Position numbers and translations under genes: made by a program. Of a DNA stretch of 10,893 nucleotides, positions 1 to 5,854 are shown piece after piece. The stretch's first letter is position 1, and every line of letters begins with the position of its first letter. Location of the stretch: NCBI GenBank assembly GCA_029260695.1, contig JAJDCT010000153.1, positions 1-10,893 on the forward strand, given 5' to 3'. The DNA comes from Phycisphaeraceae bacterium (GTDB taxonomy: Bacteria > Planctomycetota > Phycisphaerae > Phycisphaerales > Phycisphaeraceae). The notes under the pieces were generated by a model. It did not search any database and was not told the origin of the DNA. It worked only from the letters and a program-made list of their open reading frames with translations.

Positions 1-321
1 GCGGATACTCAGGCAGCTGGCCGTCGCCGTCGTGAGGTTGTCGGCGCCCCCGGCCCCGGATGTTGGCAAACGTTGCATCCGTTGCCGTGCCGGGAAAGTC
101 GGGGGGTCTACTATTGGGCGGTGCGACGGGTTTGTGCGCACAGACTTGACCAAACCCGCCACGATATGTGGCGTAAGTAGAGTTATTAGAGCGGGTAAGC
201 TTTTTTGTATTCTGGCGCAGTTTTCTCCGCGGAATCGACCAATCTGTGCGCCATTCCTTCAGGACAGACCCGGTTGTCGCATGCCTGCCAGGGTCTGGTC
301 TGAGCCGGATAGAGAATTTTA
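1..321. other. Left flank with no supported gene
   Basis: No convincing coding region is seen. Several frames stay open for 60-100 codons, but their translations are rich in Arg, Cys and Pro, lack any family motif and have no ribosome-binding site, as expected for chance frames in GC-rich DNA. The stretch contains one GTGCGCAC palindrome (134-141), a small inverted repeat (157-173) and a T-run (about 200-207) without a hairpin directly before it. A gene entering from the left edge cannot be excluded. Confidence 0.5.
157..173. repeat. Small perfect inverted repeat CGCCAC-GATAT-GTGGCG
   Basis: Six perfectly paired bases flank a five-base loop. No T-run follows within the distance expected of an intrinsic terminator, so it could be an operator, a weak hairpin or chance. 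There is no functional evidence beyond the symmetry. Confidence 0.3.
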
Positions 322-349
322 TTGATATATAAATGAAACGTGCTACAGT
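322..349 (+). promoter_or_regulatory. Predicted sigma70-type promoter, TTGATA-N16-TACAGT
   Basis: The -35 box TTGATA (322-327) matches the consensus in five of six positions. The -10 box TACAGT (344-349) matches in four of six and is preceded by TGC, an extended -10 element. The 16-base spacer is in the normal range and the surroundings are AT-rich against a GC-rich background. Transcription would start near 356, upstream of the gene relic and of the PEP-CTERM gene, so it could drive either or both. Confidence 0.4.
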
Positions 350-394
350 CAGCCCCGGCCGAGCACTTCATTTTGGGAGGGTGATCATAACTCT

Positions 395-691
395 ATGGAC
401 GGTGTCCAGGCACGTCAATCAATGAAAATTGAAGACGTCCACGACACGACGACCCGGGCTGTGTTTCCGCTTGGCGTACAACCTGGATTGGGTCGGCGTA
501 GAGCAACAGGCCCACCCTGCATCTCTATGAAGAGGCCGGTGGGGCCAAACGCCCCTCGCTGAACGACCTGACCAACCACACCGTCCTGTACGAAGAACGG
601 TGCCGAATTTATGGGCGTTACAAACTTCACCATGACCCGCCTCACAGAGATTCTATCGGACATGGGCCTGCGTAGGCTCGACCGCGAATAG
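395..691 (+). pseudogene. Probable decayed small gene, three single-base frameshifts
   Basis: No single frame spans this stretch, but successive frames join into a protein-like sequence of about 98 residues. Reading starts at ATG 395 (MDGVQARQS, then MKIEDVHDTTTRAVF), shifts by +1 near 467 (RLAYNLDWVGVEQQAHPAS), again by +1 near 522 (LYEEAGGAKRPSLNDLTNHT then VLYEE), and again by +1 near 596 (NGAEFMGVTNFTMTRLTEIL then SDMGLRRLDRE), ending at TAG 689-691. The three shifts sum to zero, so start and stop are in the same frame. A promoter-like site lies just upstream. The family is not recognised. Alternatives are a chance assembly of open segments or sequencing errors in a real gene. The intact first frame alone gives only a 55-residue ORF (395-562). 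Confidence 0.35.
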
Positions 692-723
692 GCTTCTTTA
701 ACACTAGAACAAGGGAGAAAGCT

Positions 724-1521
724 ATGAAGAATCAGATTCTCAAATGGGCTCTTTCATGTGTTGCGTTGACTATGGTGACCACGGCCCCCGTGATGTCAGA
801 CCCACCGGCCGGTGCTCCGAAGCCAGGTCCCCCGTCGGGCGTCTTCTGTATTCAGCCCACCCTCGTGGAAGACATCGGCGCCGGTGACACGCGAATAGTC
901 TTCGAGATGGTCAACTGGACCCATGACTTGGCCGACGGCCTCTTACTTAACACACAGTTTGGCTTGGGTCAGACCGCTGCGGGAATAACGGTAGCCGGCG
1001 CCGGATACACACCCGAAAATAACTGGAATGTTGTCAATGTATTCGGGGATACAGTGATTTACGACCAAGGTTCTGGCAGTCCAATCTCCAACATCGATCT
1101 TGCAACACCGTTTTCAAATCCGTTTAATCCTGATCCTCCAGATATCGGCCCCAACACGCGCCGGGGTTTCGAAGTGATTGTGAACGGCTGGGGTGCCAGT
1201 GAGCGTCTGGTATTTAACTGGGCGCTTGACTTGGTGAATTTAGTGCCTGACCCCGATTCGTTTGACTCCGGCGCTTGGCAACTGGACCGCAGCAGCGCTC
1301 CATATACACCAGGCAGCCTGGTCACCCTGACGACCTGGGAACAACCGCGTGCTAATCAGAACAACGGATTCGACCCAATCGACTTCGCAAACAACCCGCT
1401 CGATCCGTTCCTGACGGATCTGAATGCAACCACGTTCAACATTCCCGAGCCGGCCAGCGTGCTGTTGCTTGCTATCGGTCTTCCGCTTATTGGATCGCGA
1501 CGTCGCACCGCAAATACCTGA
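724..1521 (+). CDS. Secreted PEP-CTERM sorting domain protein, function unknown
   Basis: This 265-residue exported protein is probably handled by an exosortase and held at or released from the cell surface. Residues 1-25 form a signal peptide (MKNQILK, then a hydrophobic core ending APVMS). The C-terminus has the full tripartite PEP-CTERM signal: PEP at 241-243 (NIPEPASV), a short hydrophobic helix at about 246-257 and an Arg cluster at 259-261. The middle is rich in Asn, Asp, Gly and Pro with alternating hydrophobic residues, suggesting a beta-rich fold, but no domain was recognised. The start is supported by GGGAG placed 8 bases before the ATG. An intrinsic terminator follows, so it is probably a single-gene unit. 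In this family PEP-CTERM proteins often occur in species that make exopolysaccharide and biofilm, which agrees with the glycan genes further right. The exosortase itself is not in the window. Confidence 0.85.
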   Translation: MKNQILKWALSCVALTMVTTAPVMSDPPAGAPKPGPPSGVFCIQPTLVEDIGAGDTRIVFEMVNWTHDLADGLLLNTQFGLGQTAAGITVAGAGYTPENNWNVVNVFGDTVIYDQGSGSPISNIDLATPFSNPFNPDPPDIGPNTRRGFEVIVNGWGASERLVFNWALDLVNLVPDPDSFDSGAWQLDRSSAPYTPGSLVTLTTWEQPRANQNNGFDPIDFANNPLDPFLTDLNATTFNIPEPASVLLLAIGLPLIGSRRRTANT

Positions 1522-1558
1522 TCGAGGCACTAGCAAGTCGTATTGGTTTTAAGTAAAC

Positions 1559-1592
1559 AGCCTGTTCACCCCAAAGGGTGCGCAGGCTTTTT
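1559..1592 (+). terminator. Rho-independent terminator after the PEP-CTERM gene
   Basis: AGCCTG (1559-1564) pairs with CAGGCT (1583-1588) and CACCC (1567-1571) pairs with GGGTG (1576-1580) around a CAAA loop. A two-base internal mismatch separates the stems. A run of five T (1588-1592) follows the stem directly. It lies 37 bases after the stop codon of the PEP-CTERM gene. Confidence 0.85.
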
Positions 1593-1646
1593 CTATAGAA
1601 GTAACCGCATCTGTTCTTCAGAATATAAGCTTATCATCTCCTTACG

Positions 1647-1669
1647 GCCTGCCCGTGAGGGCGGCAGGC
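1647..1669. repeat. Hairpin GCCTGCC / GGCAGGC
   Basis: Seven perfectly paired bases (1647-1653 and 1663-1669) enclose a nine-base loop, CGTGAGGGC. Short GC-rich palindromes of this kind are typical of REP-like intergenic elements. On the minus strand it lies just beyond the candidate terminator at 1677-1706. Function is unknown. Confidence 0.4.
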
Positions 1670-1676
1670 GCGAAAC

Positions 1677-1706
1677 AAAAAATCACGCCTCCACACTTAG
1701 GAGGCG
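1677..1706 (-). terminator. Candidate intrinsic terminator on the minus strand
   Basis: Read on the minus strand, CGCCTCC pairs perfectly with GGAGGCG around a seven-base loop (1686-1706 in plus coordinates). A run of six T (1682-1677) follows after three bases. No minus-strand gene ends here, so it may stop an unannotated or lost transcript, block antisense reading into the PEP-CTERM gene, or belong to a repeat element. Confidence 0.4.
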
Positions 1707-1850
1707 CGACAGATTTGTGCGCACGGGGCGGTCGGCCGGGATGTGAGATTGGGCTAAATCGTGCGGTCAAAGTTGGTAAGGGTTTGTGCGTTGCGGTGGA
1801 TATTTGATTGAAGAATGGCCTGGGATGTGCGCACCGGGATGGCCGAGGGG

Positions 1851-1990
1851 ATGAACCGCCAAGACGCGGAGGACGCCTAGGGTGACTAAAAAGATAAGTC
1901 TGAGAGTGCGGAGGCGAGAATAAACAAAAAGAAGGCGGATGAGGCAACAGGGATGAACTCTGATGAACACAGATAAAGAGGAAGTCGGGA
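1851..1990. repeat. Eroded interspersed intergenic repeat
   Basis: The plus strand contains phrases such as AACCGCCAAGACGC, followed by GATGAACTCT, GATGAACACA and GATAAAGAGG as three successive ten-base units (1952-1981) each starting with GAT. Closely similar non-coding phrases recur in many environmental bacterial genomes, from memory and not from a search here. The minus strand gives a chance ORF starting MFIRVHP, a translation typical of such repeats. It is best treated as non-coding repeat DNA. Confidence 0.45.
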
Positions 1991-2102
1991 GAGGACTAGG
2001 CAGCCCGCAGGCGTGGCGGCCTATTGGGAAGCTGATAAGGATTGTTGTGTGTTGCGTGTATCATATTGGGGATAGCACAACTACCACCGACAAGGGGGCC
2101 TT

Positions 2103-2837
2103 GTGGGAAGTACAACGGAGCAAGTTGATTATCCCGAACCGAAGCTCCAGTTAGTTGAGGAGGTCGCGGAGGCGAATGCGGGGATGGTGTTCACGACGGG
2201 GCGTAAGGTCTTGCTGGTGGCGCTGGTGTTTCCTTACCTGGTGTTTTTCTTGCTTGGTTCGCTCTTTCTTGTCGAAGCTGTTGCAACCCTTGTTTTTCAT
2301 GATACGGTTTTCGTCCGGCTCACTCGGGCCGAGGCGGTGCCCATCTTGATATCCGGATCGGTGTCTATGCTGCTGGGCCTGTACCTCTGCTGTTATAACC
2401 AGCAGATGATCCACAGGTGGATCTACCACTACGCGATCCGCCGTGCGATTGCGCAGCGTGATCATGCGGTCGTGGCGCAGGATGATCCGGAGGTAATTTT
2501 TGTGAAGTGGACGCCCCGTGAGCAGTGGCACGAGGTGATGCTGGATGACGCGAAGGACGTGGGGGTCCTGCGGATCGACCGGGCCACGAAGACCCTGCTA
2601 TTCGAGGGGGACCGTTATCGACACCGCGTGCCGGGCGATCTGGTGGTGTCTTGCCGGACGGAGTTTGGGGGCAGATTCACGGAGCCGTTTACACTCGTGA
2701 TCCTAGAATTGCCCGATCCCTATACCGATGTGCCCGAGCTTTGCTATGAGTACCGACAAACCCGGGGCATGTTCGGTCGGTGGATGGGGAGGAGGCGGGC
2801 GGAGCGGTTGAAGCGGTGGATTGATGAGATCATTTGA
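2103..2837 (+). CDS. Two-helix inner-membrane protein of unknown function
   Basis: This 244-residue protein matches no family I can name. After an acidic 27-residue head come two transmembrane helices (about 35-65, including the segment LLVALVFPYLVFFLLG, and 78-98, ending LLGLYLCCYN). A basic stretch (about 103-120) probably keeps the following part in the cytoplasm. Residues about 130-215 look like a compact beta-rich domain, with alternating segments such as VGVLRIDRATKTLLFEGDRY and LVVSCRTEF. This vaguely recalls bacterial PH-like membrane domains, which is only a guess. The tail is strongly basic (GRWMGRRRAERLKRW). The start is GTG at 2103, preceded by AAGGGGG; the next in-frame ATG is at 2184 and would shorten the head but keep both helices. 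It stands alone, with no partner gene on either side. Confidence 0.75.
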   Translation: MGSTTEQVDYPEPKLQLVEEVAEANAGMVFTTGRKVLLVALVFPYLVFFLLGSLFLVEAVATLVFHDTVFVRLTRAEAVPILISGSVSMLLGLYLCCYNQQMIHRWIYHYAIRRAIAQRDHAVVAQDDPEVIFVKWTPREQWHEVMLDDAKDVGVLRIDRATKTLLFEGDRYRHRVPGDLVVSCRTEFGGRFTEPFTLVILELPDPYTDVPELCYEYRQTRGMFGRWMGRRRAERLKRWIDEII

Positions 2838-2999
2838 GGCGGGTGGGTTTGCGGTGATTGCGATTTAATGCGAGAGGTATGTATTCGGGGAATTACATGT
2901 GATTGCGCGCTCGACCCCGGCCAAGGCCTTTGGGGCATGACCGGGCATTGTGTTGCGTGGTGAAGCGTGCGGGATTAAATGGGGCGTGGAAGATGTTAA

Positions 3000-3275
3000 T
3001 TAAACATCATCCGGTTCACGTTCACCTGACTTGCGATACGCGCCGCGTTTTTTGGCGTACTCTTCGGGGCTGACGGGGAGGTCGGGGTTTTCGATGCCGT
3101 CGAGGCATTGTTGGTGGAGTTTTTTGATGAAAGGGACGCACCACTGGCAGCCGGTGCCGGCCGAGAGGCATTCGCTGATGAGGCTGGGGACGGGTGGTTT
3201 TTCGCGCTTGCAGAAGTTCACGATCTTGCGCTTGGATACGTGGAAGCAGAGGCAGACTTGGTCGTCGTCGTGCAT
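3000..3275 (-). CDS. BFD-like [2Fe-2S]-binding protein
   Basis: This 91-residue cytoplasmic protein probably binds one [2Fe-2S] cluster through four cysteines, Cys8, Cys10, Cys43 and Cys46. The pattern C-x-C-x32-C-x2-C is that of bacterioferritin-associated ferredoxin (Bfd), where the spacing is nearly the same. Bfd helps release iron from bacterioferritin; related domains also sit in nitrite reductase and other redox enzymes, so the exact partner here is not known. A hydrophilic tail of about 30 residues (after 60) extends beyond the family's usual length. The reading frame is open further upstream, but that extension is low-complexity Pro/Gln/Asn sequence encoded by the G-rich repeat, so ATG 3275 is chosen. 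A TACAAT box six bases before this ATG supports the choice and suggests a leaderless mRNA. The gene diverges from recR. Confidence 0.8.
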   Translation of the reverse strand: MHDDDQVCLCFHVSKRKIVNFCKREKPPVPSLISECLSAGTGCQWCVPFIKKLHQQCLDGIENPDLPVSPEEYAKKRGAYRKSGEREPDDV

Positions 3276-3281
3276 GGGGGG

Positions 3282-3287
3282 ATTGTA
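3282..3287 (-). promoter_or_regulatory. -10 box TACAAT for the [2Fe-2S] gene, leaderless
   Basis: On the minus strand TACAAT is followed by six C and then ATG. The usual distance from -10 box to transcription start would place the first transcribed base at or next to the ATG, giving a leaderless mRNA. No good -35 box is seen at 16-18 bases; that position falls inside the G-tract repeat. Confidence 0.5.
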
Positions 3288-3289
3288 GC

Positions 3290-3321
3290 GGGGTTGGGGG
3301 TTGGGGGTTGGGGGTTGGGGG
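3290..3321 (+). repeat. TTGGGGG tandem repeat, G-quadruplex motif
   Basis: Five G-tracts (one of four and four of five bases) are separated only by TT, a near-perfect seven-base tandem repeat. Such short-loop tracts are strong G-quadruplex formers in general. It lies directly upstream of the -10 box of the [2Fe-2S] gene, where a -35 element would be, with the G-rich strand being the template for that gene. Confidence 0.8.
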
Positions 3322-3398
3322 ATTTTATCGCTTGCGTGGGCCGGTAGCGATGGGGTTTGCTGGTGGGCTTTGTTTTGTTGCGCATATGGTTTACTGAT

Positions 3399-3417
3399 CC
3401 CCCGGCAAAGCCGGGGG
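3399..3417. repeat. Perfect hairpin CCCCCGGC-AAA-GCCGGGGG
   Basis: Eight perfectly paired GC bases surround a three-base AAA loop. No T-run follows on either strand, so it is not a typical intrinsic terminator. It sits in the middle of the divergent region between the [2Fe-2S] gene and recR, and may be a REP-like intergenic palindrome or a barrier element between the two promoters. Confidence 0.6.
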
Positions 3418-3421
3418 CTGA

Positions 3422-3462
3422 GGGGGGAGGTCGTGGGCATGGGGCTTGGGGGGTGAAAGGGG
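3422..3462 (+). other. G-tract cluster upstream of recR, possible G-quadruplex
   Basis: G-tracts at 3422-3427, 3435-3437, 3441-3444, 3448-3453 and 3459-3462 are separated by loops of 3-7 bases. The cluster ends two bases before the recR -10 box and occupies the place of the -35 element. Quadruplex formation is inferred from the pattern only. Confidence 0.5.
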
Positions 3463-3464
3463 CG

Positions 3465-3470
3465 TACAAT
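3465..3470 (+). promoter_or_regulatory. -10 box TACAAT for recR, leaderless
   Basis: TACAAT is followed by seven bases (GGGGGAC) and then ATG 3478, so transcription should begin at or next to the start codon. The same box at nearly the same distance precedes the divergent [2Fe-2S] gene. No recognisable -35 box is present. Confidence 0.5.
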
Positions 3471-3477
3471 GGGGGAC

Positions 3478-4092
3478 ATGGCAAAGTCGCGGTCTAATTC
3501 TGCATTTGAGAGGTTGACGGATCAGTTGTCGCGGCTGCCTGGGATCGGGCGGCGTTCGGCGGAGCGGATCGCGTTTTATTTGTTGAAGGCGTCTACCCAG
3601 GAGGCGGAGGCTTTGGCTGAGGCGGTGCTGGCGTTTAAGCGTGACCAGAAGGTGTGTGCGATCTGTGGGCACGTGACGGAGTCGGACCCGTGCCCGATCT
3701 GCGCGGATGAGCAGCGGGATGCGGGGCAGGTGTTGGTGGTGGAGCAGCCAAGCGATGTTGCGAGCCTGGAGCAGACGGGGGTGTATCGGGGTGTGTACCA
3801 TGTTTTGATGGGGAGGCTTGCGCCGCTTGAGGGGGTTGGGCCGGGGGAGTTGAATATTGATCGTCTGGTGGCGCGGGTGCGTGAAGGCAGGGTCCGAGAA
3901 GTGATCCTTGGGACGAACCCGACGCTTGAAGGGGACGGGACGGCGTTGTACCTGGCGGAGCAGTTGGAGGCGATGGGTGTCAAGCTGACTCGGCTGGCGC
4001 GGGGGATTCCGACGGGGTCGCTGCTCGCGGGAGCGTCAAAGGCGGTACTATCAGACGCGATCCAGAGCCGACACGCGATGGAGGATGGATAG
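3478..4092 (+). CDS. recR: Recombination mediator protein RecR
   Basis: RecR works with RecO (and RecF) to load RecA on single-stranded DNA coated with SSB, in gap repair. The 204-residue length is normal. Domains in order: helix-hairpin-helix near residues 17-36 (LSRLPGIGRRSAERIAFYLL), a zinc finger with Cys60, Cys63, Cys72 and Cys75 (CAIC and CPIC), then a Toprim domain from about 84 (VLVVEQPSD, with the conserved Glu89) to about 175, and the C-terminal ATP-site-like segment ARGIPTGS. An in-frame ATG at 3469 lies inside the -10 box, so the ATG at 3478 is preferred. One oddity: where RecR proteins usually have GGELEYAD or similar acidic sequence after the Gly-Ile/Val-Pro motif, this one has SLLAGAS. 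rpoN follows on the same strand after 238 bases. The common dnaX and ybaB neighbours are absent. Confidence 0.95.
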   Translation: MAKSRSNSAFERLTDQLSRLPGIGRRSAERIAFYLLKASTQEAEALAEAVLAFKRDQKVCAICGHVTESDPCPICADEQRDAGQVLVVEQPSDVASLEQTGVYRGVYHVLMGRLAPLEGVGPGELNIDRLVARVREGRVREVILGTNPTLEGDGTALYLAEQLEAMGVKLTRLARGIPTGSLLAGASKAVLSDAIQSRHAMEDG

Positions 4093-4197
4093 CCTCGTGG
4101 GATAGGCCGATTAAAAGGGGGAGGCTGTTAGTTGTTAGCTTGTAGCCAGAGAGGTGTGAATTTTGTGATTGATGAATCCTGATGGTTGAAGATATCC

Positions 4198-4224
4198 GGC
4201 CCTTCGCGTTGCTCAGGGCAGGCG
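4198..4224. repeat. Short interspersed palindromic repeat
   Basis: The core CCCTTCGCGTTGCTCAGGG with the trailing CAGGCG closely resembles a short element that recurs in many environmental bacterial genomes (typical form CCCTTCGACAAGCTCAGGG). This is recalled, not searched. GCCCT (4199-4203) and AGGGC (4215-4219) form the outer inverted arms. It lies in the 238-base gap between recR and rpoN. Confidence 0.45.
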
Positions 4225-4290
4225 TTGAGAGAGATCTTAAAACCAGACTCCCGAAACCCAGGCCCTGAACTTTTGTTCCCAAACTCTGGC

Positions 4291-4323
4291 CCCTGAACCC
4301 TAGACCCTGAACCCTAGACCCTA
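4291..4323. repeat. 14-base tandem repeat CCCTGAACCCTAGA upstream of rpoN
   Basis: Two exact copies (4291-4304 and 4305-4318) and a partial third (4319-4323) end eight bases before the rpoN ATG. Degenerate relatives precede them from about 4263. On the minus strand this gives regularly spaced GGG tracts with four-base loops, a possible G-quadruplex; the mRNA-sense strand is C-rich. The rest of the 238-base gap (4093-4290) holds no gene, only a TTAGTTGTTAG-like simple stretch near 4129 and the palindromic element at 4198. Confidence 0.75.
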
Positions 4324-4330
4324 CTTCACC

Positions 4331-5848
4331 ATGCGAATCGACACCGGCCAACACATGCGGATCGACCAGCGGATGAAGCTGGCCCCGCGGATGATCCAGT
4401 CGATGGAGATCCTGCAGATGGCGCAGGCTGCGCTGGAGGCGAGGATCGATCAGGAATTGGCGAGCAACCCGACGCTGGAGGTCCGCGAGCCGGGGACGGA
4501 TGCGGATGACCTTGAGGCCGAGCGCACCCAGGAAAACCGCGACAACAGCGAGGGCGAGCGTGAGTTGGTCGTCAAGGACGATGACACATCCAACAAGGAC
4601 GACTTCGAGCGGCTATCGAACCTCTCAGAAGAGCTGGGATCGACCTGGGACACCAACACCAGCGAGACCGGCGGCAGCTACCACAGCACACAATACAACG
4701 ACGGCGAGCGCGACAAGAAGATGGACGCGATGGCCAACACGGCGGCACGGACGGCGTCGCTGTTCGACCAGCTCATAGACCAGTGGCACATGGTCGAGAC
4801 GTCGCCGGAGCTCTTCAAGGTCGGGGAATTTCTGATCGGGTTCATCGATTCCGACGGCTACCTCCGCACCGATACGAAGACGCTTTTGGATCAGGCCTCT
4901 GCGGGTGTGACCGAAGAGGACCTGGACGCGGCGATTGGGTTGCTGCAGCAGGCATTGGAGCCGCCGGGCTTAGCGGCGCGGGACATCCGTGAGTGCCTGC
5001 TCCTGCAGATCGACGCACGGTTGCGTAACGATCCTGATGCCGACCTGACCCACGAACGCACGCTGGTTGATGGTCATCTTAAAGACATCGAAGCGAACCG
5101 CCTGCCTAAGATCAACAAGGCCACCGGGCTGTCGATCGATCAAGTCAAGCAGACGATCCACAACCTTCGGCAGTTCCATCCGCACCCAGGCAAGCTGTTG
5201 GCGGACGACGCCCCGAGGCTGATCTTCCCCGACGCTGTGATCGAATACAACGAAGAGACGGACACGTATTCGGCGACGTTGACCCACGGCCGACTGCCGA
5301 CGCTGCAGATCCGGTCGGAATACGCGCGCGATGTGAAAGACAAGAACGTCGACAAGAAAACCCGCGACTTCCTTAGCAACCACATACGCTCGGCGAGTTG
5401 GATTATCGACGCGATCCAGCAGCGCAAGGCGACGCTGCTGCGGGTGATCGGTGTGGTGGTGCAGGCGCAGCGAGAATTCTTCGAGCAGGGGCCACAGGCG
5501 CTTCGGCCGTTGCCGATGACGCTGGTCGCCGACCAACTGGGCATCCACGTCGCCACGGTCAGCCGGGCGGTCAACGAGAAATACATCCAGACGCCCCGGG
5601 GGATCCTGCCGCTGCGCATGTTCTTCTCCGGCGGCACGGAGACCGAGGCCGGCGACGCGATGAGTTGGACCGCGGTCCAGGCCAAGCTCGAACAGATCAT
5701 CGAAGAGGAAGACAAGGCCAAACCCCTGTCCGACGATGCGCTGGTTGAAAAACTCAAAGAGCGCGGCATTGAGATCGCACGTCGGACCGTGGCAAAGTAT
5801 CGCAAGCAGTTGAATATCCCCCCGGCGCGGCAGCGTAAAGAGTATTGA
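4331..5848 (+). CDS. rpoN: RNA polymerase sigma-54 factor RpoN
   Basis: Sigma-54 directs RNA polymerase to promoters of the GG-N10-GC type and needs an AAA+ activator to open DNA. The 505-residue length is usual. Region I covers about 1-50 (MRIDQRMKLAPRMIQSMEIL, where activators act). Region II is acidic and hydrophilic (about 51-135). The core-binding region runs from about 140 to 290 and contains LIDQWHM and IGFIDSDGYL. The DNA-binding part has a helix-turn-helix (about 395-420, LVADQLGIHVATVSRAVNEK) and the RpoN box ARRTVAKYRKQ at 483-493, nearly canonical. No Shine-Dalgarno site is visible before ATG 4331; an in-frame ATG at 4355 (residue 9) is the alternative start. No enhancer-binding protein lies in the window, so its regulon cannot be inferred from context. 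It is downstream of recR and upstream of the SAM hydrolase on the same strand, each separated by G/C-tract spacers. Confidence 0.96.
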   Translation: MRIDTGQHMRIDQRMKLAPRMIQSMEILQMAQAALEARIDQELASNPTLEVREPGTDADDLEAERTQENRDNSEGERELVVKDDDTSNKDDFERLSNLSEELGSTWDTNTSETGGSYHSTQYNDGERDKKMDAMANTAARTASLFDQLIDQWHMVETSPELFKVGEFLIGFIDSDGYLRTDTKTLLDQASAGVTEEDLDAAIGLLQQALEPPGLAARDIRECLLLQIDARLRNDPDADLTHERTLVDGHLKDIEANRLPKINKATGLSIDQVKQTIHNLRQFHPHPGKLLADDAPRLIFPDAVIEYNEETDTYSATLTHGRLPTLQIRSEYARDVKDKNVDKKTRDFLSNHIRSASWIIDAIQQRKATLLRVIGVVVQAQREFFEQGPQALRPLPMTLVADQLGIHVATVSRAVNEKYIQTPRGILPLRMFFSGGTETEAGDAMSWTAVQAKLEQIIEEEDKAKPLSDDALVEKLKERGIEIARRTVAKYRKQLNIPPARQRKEY

Positions 5849-5854
5849 TGTTGT

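Larger units (their letters stand above)
1593..2102. other. Long intergenic stretch with hairpins and eroded repeats
   Basis: No gene is supported. Open frames on both strands here give low-complexity Pro-, Arg-, Leu- and His-rich translations typical of repeat-derived chance ORFs. The stretch holds two GC-rich hairpins (1647-1669 and 1686-1706), two GTGCGCAC palindromes (1717-1724 and 1827-1834), an interspersed repeat of a type common in environmental genomes (about 1851-1990), and the upstream region of the membrane-protein gene. No clear promoter for that gene was identified. Confidence 0.6.

Noticed and set aside
16..32. A 17-base match to 10599-10615 (core GGCCGTCGCCGTCG)
   Set aside because: Low-complexity GCC/GTC triplets; the right copy encodes the conserved DGDGQ of a glycosyltransferase, and the left flank shows no other glycosyltransferase motif.
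32..325. Plus-strand open frame of 97 codons in the left flank
   Set aside because: Cys/Arg/Pro-rich translation without any family feature; start codon is not ATG and has no ribosome-binding site.
415..663. Minus-strand open frame of 82 codons opposite the relic
   Set aside because: No motif, no ribosome-binding site, and the plus strand gives a more protein-like reading with start, stop and promoter.
1642..1970. Two overlapping minus-strand frames (67 and 101 codons)
   Set aside because: Their translations (starting MFIRVHP and MPHPPS) are the kind produced by interspersed non-coding repeats; both cross hairpins.
2523..2540. Sigma-54 promoter-like TGGCACG followed by TGC
   Set aside because: The GG to GC spacing is one base too long and the site lies inside the membrane-protein gene.
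2992..3008. Inverted repeat GATGTT-AATTA-AACATC at the end of the [2Fe-2S] gene
   Set aside because: AT-rich six-base stem with no T-run after it; too weak to call a terminator.
3290..3321. Telomere-like or CRISPR-like array reading of the TTGGGGG repeat
   Set aside because: There are only five short units, no spacers and no neighbouring cas or telomere genes; a simple G-tract repeat explains it.
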